From positions 2,666,001 through 2,730,000 of the forward strand of contig NZ_CP081299.1 in assembly GCF_019711195.1 (NCBI RefSeq): DNA of 64,000 nt, given 5' to 3'. The position numbers and the translations under genes were made by a program. Each line of letters starts with the position of its first letter. The first letter of the stretch is position 1. The notes beneath the pieces are model-generated. The model was given only the letters and a program-made list of their open reading frames with translations, was not told where the DNA came from and did no database searches. This document shows, piece by piece, positions 63,681 to 64,000 of the stretch. Source of the DNA: Dyadobacter sp. NIV53 (GTDB lineage: Bacteria > Bacteroidota > Bacteroidia > Cytophagales > Spirosomataceae).

Positions 63681-64000
63681 ATGGCTAAAAATAACAACCT
63701 TTATCTCTTATTGATTTTCATTCTGGTTGGGATTTTGCCGGTATTTTCGGGCTGTAGCAAAAAATCCGTTATTGTTGATAACGCTAATGTTTCAAAAACA
63801 AAATTCAGGGTAATTGGCTACCTTCCGGGCCGGGAAAATATAATTACTTCTGCCAATTCTATCGATTACAACAAAATCACCTATCTCTATATTGCCTTTA
63901 TTAATCCGGATTCTTTGGGCAGACTTACCGGAACTGAAAACCTGAAAACTGTTGCGGATATAGCACATACAAAAGGCGTGAAAATCCTGGTATCCATTGG
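63681..64000 (+). CDS. GH18-type (chitinase-like) lipoprotein, partial
   Basis: The gene starts at 63681 and runs off the window after 106 residues. A lipoprotein signal ends LPVFSGC (lipobox Cys near 25). The segment VIGYLPGRENI, then YNKITYLYIAFINP and VKILVSIG, corresponds to the first beta strands of the GH18 barrel (beta1 and beta3). The catalytic DxxDxDxE motif would lie downstream, outside the window, so activity cannot be judged. It follows the DUF6624-like gene by 5 bp. Confidence 0.8.
   Translation, partial: MAKNNNLYLLLIFILVGILPVFSGCSKKSVIVDNANVSKTKFRVIGYLPGRENIITSANSIDYNKITYLYIAFINPDSLGRLTGTENLKTVADIAHTKGVKILVSI

Noticed and set aside
1..64000. CRISPR array, rRNA or tRNA genes
   Set aside because: No regularly spaced repeats, cloverleaf with a CCA-type end, or rRNA core sequence was seen when reading the gaps. 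A tRNA search program would be decisive.

Overview
The window comes from a Bacteroidota chromosome, most likely order Cytophagales (a Dyadobacter/Spirosoma-like organism is my best guess). The reasons are two SusC/SusD outer-membrane uptake pairs, promoters of the Bacteroidota type (TTTG, about 17-18 bp, then TAnnTTTG), few Shine-Dalgarno sequences, AT-rich intergenic DNA, and many families typical of the phylum (DUF3276, DUF4302, DUF5103, DUF5723, Uma2, HigBA). I saw no rRNA, tRNA or CRISPR array.

Layout. 1-13.2 kb is a surface-polysaccharide locus: three or four SAM methyltransferases (two FkbM type), a Wzx-like flippase, WecB epimerase, a TviB/WbpO-type UDP-sugar dehydrogenase, two GT4 and one GT2 glycosyltransferases, interrupted by a HigBA toxin-antitoxin pair and an AlbA/Schlafen-type ATP-binding protein. 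13.4-27 kb holds two convergent SusCD operons. The plus-strand operon is susC-susD. The minus-strand operon is susC (frameshifted)-susD-zinc metallopeptidase-DUF4302 lipoprotein. A complete IS1182-like element (17986-19705) sits between them, exactly in the loop of what reads as their shared bidirectional terminator. 27-52 kb is mostly housekeeping and envelope genes: siroheme synthase domain, ABC-F, Uma2, DUF5103, ychF, DUF3276, rlpA, DUF58, radA, LytTR, pheS, esterase, circularly permuted ATP-grasp, DUF5723, msrB, PBP1A, TSUP transporter and an MsbA-like ABC exporter. 52.5-59.7 kb looks like a sugar-catabolism locus: AraC regulator, intracellular GH88-type unsaturated glucuronyl hydrolase, TIM-barrel isomerase, Gfo/Idh oxidoreductase, SDR and MFS importer. 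59.8-61.7 kb is a 564-bp direct duplication carrying two copies of a 126-aa exported protein, identical in sequence, with a PemK/MazF-type toxin-antitoxin pair between them. The window ends with a Tat-exported Gfo/Idh oxidoreductase, a DUF6624-like protein and the start of a GH18 lipoprotein.

The most striking pattern is that seven genes (a GT4, susC, ychF, a lipoprotein, a beta-barrel protein, an esterase and a TIM-barrel isomerase) are each broken by one missing base in an A/T homopolymer. In every case adding one base rejoins a continuous family-like protein. Systematic homopolymer undercalling is the simplest explanation. Transcriptional slippage or real pseudogenisation should be excluded by re-sequencing. 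Other notable signals are the IS insertion in a terminator loop, a 131-bp palindromic element with a decayed half copy 4 kb away, a perfect 17-bp inverted repeat in a divergent promoter region, and the twin genes that differ by 12 silent changes and no amino-acid change.
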